Shown: positions 1-5,364 of the stretch, in pieces
Numbering within the stretch: the stretch's first letter is position 1
Layout: every line of letters begins with the position of its first letter
Assembly: GCA_024223125.1 (NCBI GenBank)
Contig: JAAEOP010001033.1
Span: 1 to 8,338 of the forward strand
DNA: 8,338 nucleotides
Reading direction: 5' to 3'
Origin: Chloroflexota bacterium
GTDB lineage: Bacteria; Chloroflexota; Anaerolineae; Promineifilales; Promineifilaceae
Notes under the pieces: model-generated
Databases searched by the model: none
The model's input: only the letters and a program-made list of their open reading frames with translations
What the model was told of the DNA's origin: nothing
Position numbers and translations under genes: made by a program

Positions 1-1
1 T

Positions 2-373
2 CGTATATTGTCTCATATGATTGCCGTAGCAGACCTGGGGCTGGAACTGGGTTGGGAAACGGAGCGATTGGCCTTTTTGTGTAATTGGATTGGCTTTTAC
101 CTGCAATTTCTGGCGGATTACGTGGGGGCACGGCCGTATTATGAACGCGCCCTGACCATCCGCGAAAAAGCGCTTGGCCCAGACCATCCCGATACCGCCC
201 GCAGCCTCAACAACTTAGGCACTCTGGCCTATTACGAAGGGAATAAGCATGAAGCAGCCCGACTAATGCAGCAAGCATTAACGATTCTGCAAAAGAAGCT
301 GGGCGACAACCATCCTGATACTCAAAATTCCCGTCAAAGTCTGGCAACCATCCAATCTGACTTACAATCATAA
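2..373 (+). CDS. TPR (kinesin-light-chain-like) protein, C-terminal fragment
   Basis: The reading frame is open to the left edge, so the N-terminus lies outside the window; the in-frame TTG at 8 and ATG at 17 are probably internal. About 123 C-terminal residues are visible. They carry 42-residue tetratricopeptide repeats of the kinesin light chain type: a degenerate unit, then one with A-R-P-Y-Y-E-R-A-L followed by LGPDHPDTA, then one with A-L-T-I-L followed by LGDNHPDTQ. Such repeats form alpha-helical superhelices that bind other proteins. In bacteria they often form the C-terminus of large NB-ARC/STAND or CHAT-type proteins, so this could be the tail of a signalling or defence ATPase, but nothing visible proves it. 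The stop TAA is at 371-373. An imperfect hairpin follows at 394-427. The TPR assignment is firm; the parent protein is unknown. Confidence 0.85.
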   Translation, partial: RILSHMIAVADLGLELGWETERLAFLCNWIGFYLQFLADYVGARPYYERALTIREKALGPDHPDTARSLNNLGTLAYYEGNKHEAARLMQQALTILQKKLGDNHPDTQNSRQSLATIQSDLQS

Positions 374-393
374 TTTGTCGTCGGGAGGTAATT

Positions 394-427
394 AGAGGTT
401 CCACCTTCCTAAAAAGTTGGCAACTCT
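394..427 (+). terminator. Imperfect hairpin downstream of the TPR gene
   Basis: AGAGGTTCC (394-402) can pair with GGCAACTCT (419-427) with seven of nine pairs matched, closing a 16-base loop. It begins 21 bases after the TPR stop codon. There is no T-run immediately 3', so this is at best a weak or factor-assisted terminator. The position is suggestive; the structure is not strong. Confidence 0.25.
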
Positions 428-450
428 ACGCCCAGGCTGTTATTCATTTC

Positions 451-485
451 GCGGTCAGCGGTCAGCGGTCAGCCGTCAGCCGTCG
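451..485. repeat. Five-copy heptamer tandem array
   Basis: Five head-to-tail heptamers fill 451-485: three copies of GCGGTCA, one GCCGTCA and one GCCGTCG. The array lies in the 179-bp gap between the TPR gene and the Phd-like gene, just upstream of the predicted promoter. Such a short tandem array is prone to slippage and is far too small for a CRISPR. Confidence 0.85.
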
Positions 486-504
486 CCTACAGTTTGCCGT
501 ATTA

Positions 505-513
505 TGTTACAAT
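505..513 (+). promoter_or_regulatory. Candidate extended -10 promoter of the Phd-like/peptidase unit
   Basis: TGTTACAAT at 505-513 matches the extended -10 pattern TGnTATAAT with one mismatch. No good -35 box lies 16-18 bases upstream, which is tolerated for extended -10 promoters. Transcription would start near 520, giving a leader of about 33 bases that contains the ribosome site AAAGGGAG (536-543). This is a prediction from sequence match only. Confidence 0.35.
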
Positions 514-552
514 AATTGGGCAGTGTAATTTTTGTAAAGGGAGAATAAAGGC

Positions 553-981
553 ATGGGTATGAGCAATAAGATAAAAGAGGGAACTGTCAATAAGACAGCC
601 ACAACTGACCTGGAACAACCCGTTATCCTGGAACGGAAAGGAGAAGCGGTGGCCGTGTTAATGAGTGTGGCCGAATATGACCGCTATCAGATTGTTTTAC
701 AATCACAGGAACAGTTGTCAGCTGCGGCCGCGCGTCGGGCGGCCGATAAAGCCATCTTCCAAGATTTAGTTGGCTGTGCCTTAAGCAGCGGCGAGCCAAT
801 GTTTGCTGCTGCGCCCCATCCTCATTGGCGCGTCCCCTACCGTTTTCTGGGGGATAACGCTTTGGTAGCAATCATTGAAGTAAACGCCCAAACTGGCGCT
901 GTTGTTCTGACAAACGCTGAACGGGACCAAATTTTAGCCCAGGTCGAACAACTAACCCGCCAACATGCTCAAGCCGCCTAA
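553..981 (+). CDS. Phd/YefM-like antitoxin-type protein with extra C-terminal domain
   Basis: This 142-residue protein starts at ATG 553, nine bases after the ribosome site GGGAG; a second in-frame ATG lies at 559. Residues 23-42 (P-V-I-L-E-R-K-G-E-A-V-A-V-L then S-V-A-E-Y) match the core strand pattern of Phd/YefM antitoxins, which bind DNA as dimers and neutralise a partner toxin with their C-terminal tail. Instead of a short disordered tail it has about 80 more residues. These include W-R-V-P-Y-R-F (92-98) and I-I-E-V-N-A-Q-T-G-A-V-V (107-118), a strand-turn pattern reminiscent of PepSY-like domains, then a terminal helix. The next gene begins inside its last codons, implying translational coupling. 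Its likely role is partner and autoregulator of that peptidase-like protein; this is inferred from gene order and the Phd-like half. A stand-alone regulator is the alternative. Confidence 0.7.
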   Translation: MGMSNKIKEGTVNKTATTDLEQPVILERKGEAVAVLMSVAEYDRYQIVLQSQEQLSAAAARRAADKAIFQDLVGCALSSGEPMFAAAPHPHWRVPYRFLGDNALVAIIEVNAQTGAVVLTNAERDQILAQVEQLTRQHAQAA

Positions 982-1423
982 ACATTGCCAGCAGATTGAT
1001 TGGGGGTATTGCCTGCCCGCCTGCGCTCAAATGGCTCTGGCCCAACTGGGCATTGAACAGGATCAGTCTGCCATCGCCACAATTTTAGGAACTCGTCCCG
1101 GTATTGGCACACCCTTCTCGAACTTACGAAAATTGCCCCAGATTATTGCAGAAATCAGCGAATGGGGAGCGCTAACCGCTGTAGAACAAGCCATCCAAAC
1201 GGAAACGGTAGTGATTGCAGCCGTTGTGACAACACCCGGTTTACCTGGATGGAACGACTTACGAACGCAACATGCGGTACTGATTGTAAATGTTACGTTG
1301 GAAGAAATTGTCTATCATGATCCGTCGTGGAAACAAGGTCCCACCGTGGCTTCACGAAACGAATTTTTGTTAGCCTGGAGCGAGATGGCAGAACAAACGG
1401 CCGTTTTGCGTCGTCGCAGATGA
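965..1423 (+). CDS. C39-like (papain-fold) cysteine peptidase domain protein
   Basis: This 152-residue single-domain protein has no signal peptide or membrane segment, so it should act in the cytoplasm. The N-terminal D-W-G-Y-C16-L-P-A-C20 resembles the D-C-G-P-A-C active-site helix of C39-like peptidases, with Gln9 or Gln10 a possible oxyanion residue. L-G-T-R...G-T-P (41-50) follows the family's pattern, H103 in Q-H-A-V is the expected catalytic His, and D119 in H-D-P the Asp. Family members cleave peptides, often after Gly-Gly, though some are inactive or used as toxins. The start ATG at 965 overlaps the upstream gene by 17 bp in another frame and has no ribosome site of its own, so translation is probably coupled. 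The terminal R-R-R-R is unusual. Fold and triad placement are fairly secure. Substrate is unknown, and a toxin role is inferred only from the Phd-like neighbour. Confidence 0.72.
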   Translation: MLKPPKHCQQIDWGYCLPACAQMALAQLGIEQDQSAIATILGTRPGIGTPFSNLRKLPQIIAEISEWGALTAVEQAIQTETVVIAAVVTTPGLPGWNDLRTQHAVLIVNVTLEEIVYHDPSWKQGPTVASRNEFLLAWSEMAEQTAVLRRRR

Positions 1424-1430
1424 ATCGCTG

Positions 1431-1630
1431 CCGTAGGGGTGGGATGGCGCGGTGTGGTCGTTGTCTGGCCTAAAACCGCCATTCCGCGCTGTCTCACCCC
1501 CCGCACGGCCGTTACCCATTTCGTTGTCGGCCGTCGTCTTTTCCCGCACGGCCGTGTCTGGGGGCGAGATGACCGGCATTTTGGTTCTGTGTTGGGCAAA
1601 GAGTTTAGGCCGGTCATCCCGCCCCTACAG
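1431..1630. repeat. MITE-like element with terminal inverted repeats and two long stem-loops
   Basis: The ends are inverted copies: CCGTAGGGGTGGGATG (1431-1446) and the reverse complement of 1615-1630 agree at 14 of 16 bases. Each end is part of a long hairpin. On the left, 1436-1452 pairs with 1484-1500 over 17 positions, three of them G-U pairs in RNA. On the right, 1559-1577 pairs with 1609-1627 over 19 positions with one mismatch and one G-T pair. Both loops are 31 bases. Between them, CCCGCACGGCCGT occurs twice (1500-1512 and 1543-1555), each copy ending in the ACGGCCGT octamer. No open frame for a transposase is present, so if mobile it would depend on factors elsewhere. Whether it recurs in the genome cannot be seen from here. 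Confidence 0.6.
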
Positions 1631-1686
1631 TTTACCGCCCGATTTGTGGGCGGCCGTCGGCCGTACCAGCAAGAACAAATACCGCA

Positions 1687-1707
1687 GGACAGGATAACAT
1701 CTTGTCC
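1687..1707. repeat. Short hairpin between convergent genes
   Basis: GGACAGG (1687-1693) pairs with CTTGTCC (1701-1707), with one G-T pair and a 7-base loop. It lies about 80 bases beyond the stop of the ABC exporter, which is read from the opposite strand. It could help end that transcript or belong to the neighbouring repeats; no T-run supports a standard terminator. Confidence 0.35.
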
Positions 1708-1788
1708 AGACAAAACAGCGTTTTTCCTACAATGACGAGGAGTAGAGAATGCCCCAAAAAATAAAAGATGCTTCCCCACCGACTGGCT

Positions 1789-3648
1789 TTAGCCGTTTGC
1801 TGTCCCGCGCTCCCATCTGACGGAACCAACCAACGCCGAACGCCAGTTACGTAAGTCCTCGTAATATTGGGGGGATTGGTGGCGGAAGTAAGTATCGTAT
1901 AGCTCCGCATAATGGCCGCCCTGGATCATGAGATCGTTGTGGTTGCCTTGCTCGATAATTTGCCCTTTTTGCAGCACAATAATTCGGTCGGCCGCGCGGA
2001 CTGTAGAAAGACGGTGGGCAATGATGATGGAACTGCGTTCGGCCATGATTAAATCTAAAGCTTGCTGAATTTGGGTTTCGGTGAAGGGGTCTACGCTGGC
2101 AGTGGCTTCGTCCAGAATGAAGATGCGAGGATTTTGTAACAAGACGCGGGTTAACGCAATTAATTGGCGCTGTCCCATCGAGAGGCGGTTGCCCCGTTCG
2201 CCCACTTCACTGGTCAGGCCGTCGGGCAGGGTGTCTAACCATTCCCCCAGACCAATTTTGTGGACTGTGGCCGCAATGTCTTCATCGTTGGCTTCGGGAC
2301 GGCCGTACCGAATATTCTCCGCCGCCGTTCCCGCAAACAAGAACGGAACCTGAGAGACAATCCCTAATTGGCGGCGATATTGGTGTAAATTTAAGGTGCG
2401 GATGTCACGGCCGTCAATCTCAATTTGCCCACCCTGGAATTCATAGAACCGGGCAATCAGTTTAATAATGCTAGATTTGCCCGCTCCCGTATGCCCCACC
2501 AAAGCCACACTCTCCCCGGGCGCTATCGTCAGTGCAAACGCATTCAATACCTTTTCCTGAGATGAATATTGGAAATCTACCTGCTGGAATTGAATTTTAC
2601 CTGCCAGCATGGGAACCGGTTCAGCGGCCGTTTGCACGACCACTGGTTCGACATCCATTAAAGCAAAGATACGTTCTGTAGCCGACAGCCCAGCCTGGAA
2701 CTGGCTCCAAAAAGCAGACAAATTGGTGACGGGGAACCAGAAGCGATCAATCGTGCTGATGAAGAGGTACCAGGCAGCCACACTAATGGCGCCGGCAATG
2801 GATGCCCGACCGCCGAAATAAATGATCACGGCCGTGCCAATGCCAGCCAGCGTGTTTAATGCGGGAAAAATATTAGCCAACACAAAACCCCGGCGCACGT
2901 TAATATTGTAAGCTTGGTCATTTACTCCCAAAAAGCCATCATAAATCGCCTGTTCCTGGCGGAAATTTTTGGCAATCCGGATACCTGTGACTGCTTCCTG
3001 AATAGATTTATTGACTTCGCCCATTGCCCGTGTGCCCTGGCGAGTGACGCGCCGGGCCAGATTGCGAAATGTCAGCGCAGCCACGGCGACCAGAGGGGCC
3101 ATGGCCAACACTGCCAGCGTCAGCCGCCATTCAATTGTAAACAAAACGATGATCAGAATGAGCGCCACCGCAAGCTGGTTAATGACATCGGCGCTAATCA
3201 TGAGGACTTCGCCTAATTCTTGCGTGTCGCTGGTAATGCGGCTGACAACACGGCCAGAATTATACTTGTCATAAAAAGACATATCTTGTTGGGCGGCCGC
3301 AGCAAAAGTATCTTTGCGTATAGCCAGTATGACATCCTGCACCACTTCCACCATTAACTGACGCCGTATCCAGTTAAAAACCCAGATTACCACGCCTAAA
3401 ATAAAGATAGCGCCAATTAACACGGCCGCTGTACGGCCGCTGTCTTCATTTGTCATCACATCAACACCACTGGCTACAATGAGGGGCACGGCCGCGCTGG
3501 AAGCGGCAATTAAAAAGATAGCCAGGCAAATAATGATGACTTTTTGGGAATGCGGCCGAAAATAGCGGCCGAGACGCCGCACTAATTCTTTGTCCTGATA
3601 TTGTCGGTCGTAAGCCTCGGCTTCAAGTCCACGAAAGATAGCTGCCAT
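1789..3648 (-). CDS. ABC exporter, fused membrane and ATPase domains
   Basis: This 619-residue half-transporter belongs to the MsbA/MdlB/BmrA-type exporters. Six membrane helices are expected in residues ~37-310; hydrophobic runs stand out at 37-57, 75-94, 155-194 and 257-300. The ATPase domain (~350-590) has Walker A GHTGAGKS (385-392), Q-loop V-S-Q (431-433), signature L-S-M-G-Q (489-493), Walker B with catalytic Glu514 (I-F-I-L-D-E) and switch His545. All catalytic residues are present, so it should be active. The L-S-M-G-Q signature differs at one position from L-S-G-G-Q, a variant known in this family. Such proteins work as dimers in the inner membrane and export lipids, drugs or peptides; the substrate here is unknown. 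No partner half-transporter is adjacent, so it either homodimerises or pairs with a protein encoded elsewhere. About 30 residues follow the usual end. The start ATG is the complement of 3646-3648, with only a weak AGG before it. Confidence 0.93.
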   Translation of the reverse strand: MAAIFRGLEAEAYDRQYQDKELVRRLGRYFRPHSQKVIIICLAIFLIAASSAAVPLIVASGVDVMTNEDSGRTAAVLIGAIFILGVVIWVFNWIRRQLMVEVVQDVILAIRKDTFAAAAQQDMSFYDKYNSGRVVSRITSDTQELGEVLMISADVINQLAVALILIIVLFTIEWRLTLAVLAMAPLVAVAALTFRNLARRVTRQGTRAMGEVNKSIQEAVTGIRIAKNFRQEQAIYDGFLGVNDQAYNINVRRGFVLANIFPALNTLAGIGTAVIIYFGGRASIAGAISVAAWYLFISTIDRFWFPVTNLSAFWSQFQAGLSATERIFALMDVEPVVVQTAAEPVPMLAGKIQFQQVDFQYSSQEKVLNAFALTIAPGESVALVGHTGAGKSSIIKLIARFYEFQGGQIEIDGRDIRTLNLHQYRRQLGIVSQVPFLFAGTAAENIRYGRPEANDEDIAATVHKIGLGEWLDTLPDGLTSEVGERGNRLSMGQRQLIALTRVLLQNPRIFILDEATASVDPFTETQIQQALDLIMAERSSIIIAHRLSTVRAADRIIVLQKGQIIEQGNHNDLMIQGGHYAELYDTYFRHQSPQYYEDLRNWRSALVGSVRWERGTANG

Positions 3649-3654
3649 TTACCT

Positions 3655-3682
3655 ATTGTCCTCAACCTTCGCACATCTGCAA
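3655..3682 (-). promoter_or_regulatory. Weak candidate promoter of the ABC exporter
   Basis: Read on the minus strand, TTGCAG (3682 to 3677) and GACAAT (3660 to 3655) are 16 bases apart, each matching four of six consensus bases. The -10 would end six bases before the ATG, implying a very short or absent leader. The -35 overlaps the left arm of the inverted repeat at 3679-3707. The match is weak, and the position is the main argument. Confidence 0.25.
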
Positions 3683-3707
3683 CTTGGGCTGCTGCAACCC
3701 AAGTTGC
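3679..3707. repeat. Perfect 10-bp inverted repeat between divergent genes
   Basis: GCAACTTGGG (3679-3688) and CCCAAGTTGC (3698-3707) are exact reverse complements around a 9-base centre. The repeat sits in the 89-bp gap between the ABC exporter and trmB. Its right arm covers most of the predicted trmB -35 box, and its left arm touches the candidate ABC -35 box. This geometry suits an operator bound by a dimeric regulator, but it could also be a dispersed palindromic repeat. Confidence 0.8.
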
Positions 3708-3731
3708 TTGCCGGATTGGGTTTCATATAAT
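3704..3731 (+). promoter_or_regulatory. Predicted trmB promoter, likely leaderless
   Basis: TTGCTT (3704-3709) and a perfect TATAAT (3726-3731) are spaced by 16 bases. Only six bases separate the -10 from ATG 3738, so transcription would begin at or next to the start codon. No ribosome site precedes that ATG, which fits a leaderless message. Confidence 0.6.
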
Positions 3732-3737
3732 TCCGTC

Positions 3738-4733
3738 ATGTTTACTTATGAACTATTCGGTCGCCAGATGGCGTGGCCGGCTAATTGGGACGATTTGTTT
3801 GGCCGGGAAGCGCCCCTGTTGTTGGAGATTGGTTTTGGCGGCGGCCATTTTTTGTTGGATTTGGCCTATAAACGGCCGTTAGCCAACATCATTGGTCTGG
3901 ACATTTCTTTACCGGCCAATTATCGCGCTGAAAAAAAGATCAGGCAGGCAGGGTTAACAAATGTGCGCCTGATGCAGAATTCAGCCCAGTTTGTATTGTG
4001 GTTGTTGTGTACGCCCCAATCAATCAGTGAGGTTTTTATCAACTTTCCCGATCCCTGGCCCAAAAGTGGACACCAGCATCGCCGCCTCATTAACGTCCTT
4101 TTTTTACACTTGCTGGCGACACGGATGGGTGTGGGGGGAAAGTTGAATATTGCTACTGATCATGCGGGTTATGCAACTCAAATCAGTGCCTGTTTGGAGC
4201 AGACGCCTTATTTTGTTAGCCAACGGCCGACCCCTTTTGTAACGGAAGACAGTGAGCGTCTACAAACAAAATATGAACAATTGGCGCTGAATGACGGCCG
4301 TACCTGCCATTACTACTTTTGGCAGCGTAATAACACCGCCGCCCCCAACCCGTTTACAATTCCCCAGGAAACAACTATGCCCCATCTCATTTTACAAACC
4401 CCATTAACCATTCAAGAAATAGAAAGCCAATTTCAGGCGCAAGATTATGCGGAAGGGGGGGTACGGGTGCGGTTTACGGCCGTCTTCCTGGCCCAAAATC
4501 GCCACACTTTACTGGTGGAAACCTTTGTTGCTGAAGATCCGCTCAACCAGCGAATAGCTATCCTTATTCGAGATCGGGGTAGGGGGGAGATTTTGTTGGG
4601 CTTACATGAATTTGGTTTTCCCAGACCCACACCAGGCGTTCAGAAGGCGTTGGCGCTTTTGGCAAAGTGGCTGGAAACGGTGAACCCCAAAACAATAATC
4701 CGCCATCACAATCTGGCAGACAATTCACTCTAA
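3738..4733 (+). CDS. trmB: tRNA (guanine-N7)-methyltransferase TrmB with C-terminal extension
   Basis: TrmB transfers a methyl group from S-adenosylmethionine to N7 of guanine 46 in the tRNA variable loop. The 331-residue protein shows the SAM-binding E-I-G-F-G-G-G (30-36), G-L-D-I-S (53-57), hallmark N-F-P-D-P-W-P-K (102-109) with H112/R115/R116 after it, A-T-D-H (139-142) and T-K-Y-E (177-180). The catalytic core ends near residue 198 (Y-Y-F-W), and typical TrmB proteins are ~210-240 residues. Here about 118 more residues follow, ending in a conserved-looking E-F-G-F-P-R-P-T-P-G-V stretch. The Aquifex aeolicus enzyme is known to have a long C-terminal region important for stability; whether this one is homologous is untested. 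ATG 3738 was chosen over an in-frame TTG at 3684 because the latter lies inside the inverted repeat upstream of the promoter. ATG 4377 inside the gene has its own AGGAA ribosome site. Confidence 0.93.
   Translation: MFTYELFGRQMAWPANWDDLFGREAPLLLEIGFGGGHFLLDLAYKRPLANIIGLDISLPANYRAEKKIRQAGLTNVRLMQNSAQFVLWLLCTPQSISEVFINFPDPWPKSGHQHRRLINVLFLHLLATRMGVGGKLNIATDHAGYATQISACLEQTPYFVSQRPTPFVTEDSERLQTKYEQLALNDGRTCHYYFWQRNNTAAPNPFTIPQETTMPHLILQTPLTIQEIESQFQAQDYAEGGVRVRFTAVFLAQNRHTLLVETFVAEDPLNQRIAILIRDRGRGEILLGLHEFGFPRPTPGVQKALALLAKWLETVNPKTIIRHHNLADNSL
4366..4379 (+). promoter_or_regulatory. Possible internal translation start in trmB
   Basis: AGGAA (4366-4370) lies six bases before an in-frame ATG (4377-4379, Met214). 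This is a better ribosome site than the one at the trmB start. It falls at the junction between the methyltransferase core and the C-terminal extension, so the 118-residue extension could also be made as a separate protein. Confidence 0.35.
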
Positions 4734-4784
4734 ATTGAAAATCCTCTGTGTTCTCGGCGTCCGCTGTGGCTCTTTTCAGTAGAT

Positions 4785-5165
4785 TCATTCCAAATATTCT
4801 CGTATTTTGTGGACAAGACTTTGCAAGTCATACGGTTTCTGTAAATATCCGGCTAAACTCTGGCCCACAAAATACCGGGTCATTTCCGCCTTGTCATAAC
4901 CCGAAGACAAGATGATTTTTACCTGGGGATCAATCTCTTTTAAAACCTTAAAGGTGTCGGCTCCACTCATACCGGGCATGGAAAAATCCAGCAGGATGAG
5001 ATCGATTTTGGTTTGATGTGCCCGAAACTGATCAATGCCGGATTGTCCATCTGCGGCCGTTAAAATTCGCAGCCCCTCAAATTCCAATATATCTTTTACT
5101 GCCTCCAATACTATCTTTTCATCATCAATAATCAATATCAGATGGGTTTTTTCCTCTGTTGGCAT
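4785..5165 (-). CDS. Single-domain response regulator (CheY-like receiver)
   Basis: The 126-residue protein is a complete receiver domain with no output domain. Numbering from the chosen start, it has the acidic pocket D14-D15-E16, phosphoacceptor Asp60 in L-L-D-F-S-M-P-G-M-S-G, switch Ser87 in I-L-S-S-G-Y and Lys110-Pro111. All residues for phosphorylation are present. Such proteins receive phosphate from histidine kinases and signal by binding a partner, or serve as phosphorelay intermediates. The sequence resembles receivers at the ends of hybrid kinases, but no kinase lies nearby. The start (complement of 5163-5165) was chosen because GAGGA stands 10 bases before it and it gives normal receiver length. 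The frame stays open to a double ATG at 5270, which would add 35 residues with no recognised domain; a weak -10 six bases before that ATG keeps the longer form possible. It converges with trmB, 51 bp apart. Confidence 0.88.
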   Translation of the reverse strand: MPTEEKTHLILIIDDEKIVLEAVKDILEFEGLRILTAADGQSGIDQFRAHQTKIDLILLDFSMPGMSGADTFKVLKEIDPQVKIILSSGYDKAEMTRYFVGQSLAGYLQKPYDLQSLVHKIREYLE

Positions 5166-5276
5166 AATAAGCGCTTCCTCTTCATTTCCATTCCAAGTGT
5201 GATCATTATTATCCAAATCAGACCATTCTAAAATAATACCAAAACGGCCGTAAATCCCCAATTTCATCATCTTGCA

Positions 5277-5306
5277 AACATATCACTCGCCCGCTTGCTC
5301 AGACAA
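5277..5306 (-). promoter_or_regulatory. Weak candidate promoter of the response regulator
   Basis: On the minus strand, TTGTCT (5306 to 5301) and TATGTT (5282 to 5277) are 18 bases apart. Transcription would begin near 5270, giving either a leader of about 105 bases before ATG 5165 or a leaderless start at ATG 5270. Matches to consensus are four of six in each box. Confidence 0.25.
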
Positions 5307-5322
5307 TATTCACTGCTAAACT
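5295..5322 (+). promoter_or_regulatory. Candidate promoter of pepF
   Basis: TTGCTC (5295-5300) and TAAACT (5317-5322) are 16 bases apart, with TG one base before the -10 (5314-5315), as in extended -10 promoters. The start of transcription would be near 5329, leaving a leader of about 36 bases with the ribosome site GGAG at 5351-5354. Each hexamer matches four of six bases. Confidence 0.35.
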
Positions 5323-5351
5323 TAAACAGATTACACAAATTCTATTGTCTG
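5300..5351. repeat. Perfect 9-bp inverted repeat flanking the pepF promoter
   Basis: CAGACAATA (5300-5308) and TATTGTCTG (5343-5351) are exact reverse complements separated by 34 bases. One arm lies just after the candidate -35 box and the other just before the ribosome site of pepF. The spacing would suit looping or two half-sites for a regulator; chance is possible for arms of this length. Confidence 0.55.
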
Positions 5352-5364
5352 GAGAAAATCACGC

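Larger units (their letters stand above)
1424..1788. other. 365-bp gene-free region rich in stem-loops
   Basis: No convincing gene lies here. The short frames on both strands have low-complexity Arg/Pro/Thr-rich translations and no ribosome sites. The stretch holds a roughly 200-bp element with inverted ends (1431-1630), a small hairpin CCGCCC/GGGCGG (1635-1640 with 1648-1653), a tandem CGGCCGT pair (1651-1664), and a hairpin GGACAGG/CTTGTCC (1687-1693 with 1701-1707, one G-T pair). It separates the end of the peptidase gene from the end of the convergent ABC exporter, so these structures may act as a two-way transcription stop. No hairpin with a T-run was found. Confidence 0.7.

Noticed and set aside
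451..485. CRISPR array
   Set aside because: The units are only seven bases with no spacers; it is a simple tandem repeat.
1315..1779. Long minus-strand open frames and the plus-strand frame 1439-1735 in the gap after the peptidase gene
   Set aside because: Translations are Arg/Pro/Thr-rich low complexity, overlap the hairpin element and the peptidase gene, and have no ribosome site or recognisable domain.
2160..2220. Defective ABC ATPase because of the L-S-M-G-Q signature
   Set aside because: Only one signature position differs, and the Walker A Lys, catalytic Glu514 and His545 are all present; this variant is common in exporters of this type.
2914..3274. Plus-strand frames opposite the ABC exporter membrane domain
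   Set aside because: They are antisense shadows of a well-supported gene, with no domain or ribosome site.
965..3648. Peptide-export system joining the C39-like peptidase and the ABC exporter (PCAT-like)
   Set aside because: The exporter lacks a fused C39 domain, the genes are on opposite strands and converge across 365 bp, and no precursor peptide with a double-glycine leader is visible.
3684..3737. Upstream TTG start for trmB at 3684
   Set aside because: It lies inside the inverted repeat and upstream of a perfect TATAAT that directly precedes ATG 3738; the extra 18 residues are Cys-rich and unlike TrmB.
4734..4784. Terminator between trmB and the response regulator
   Set aside because: No inverted repeat with a T-run was found in the 51-bp gap; only loosely repeated CTCTGTG/GCTGTGG text is visible.
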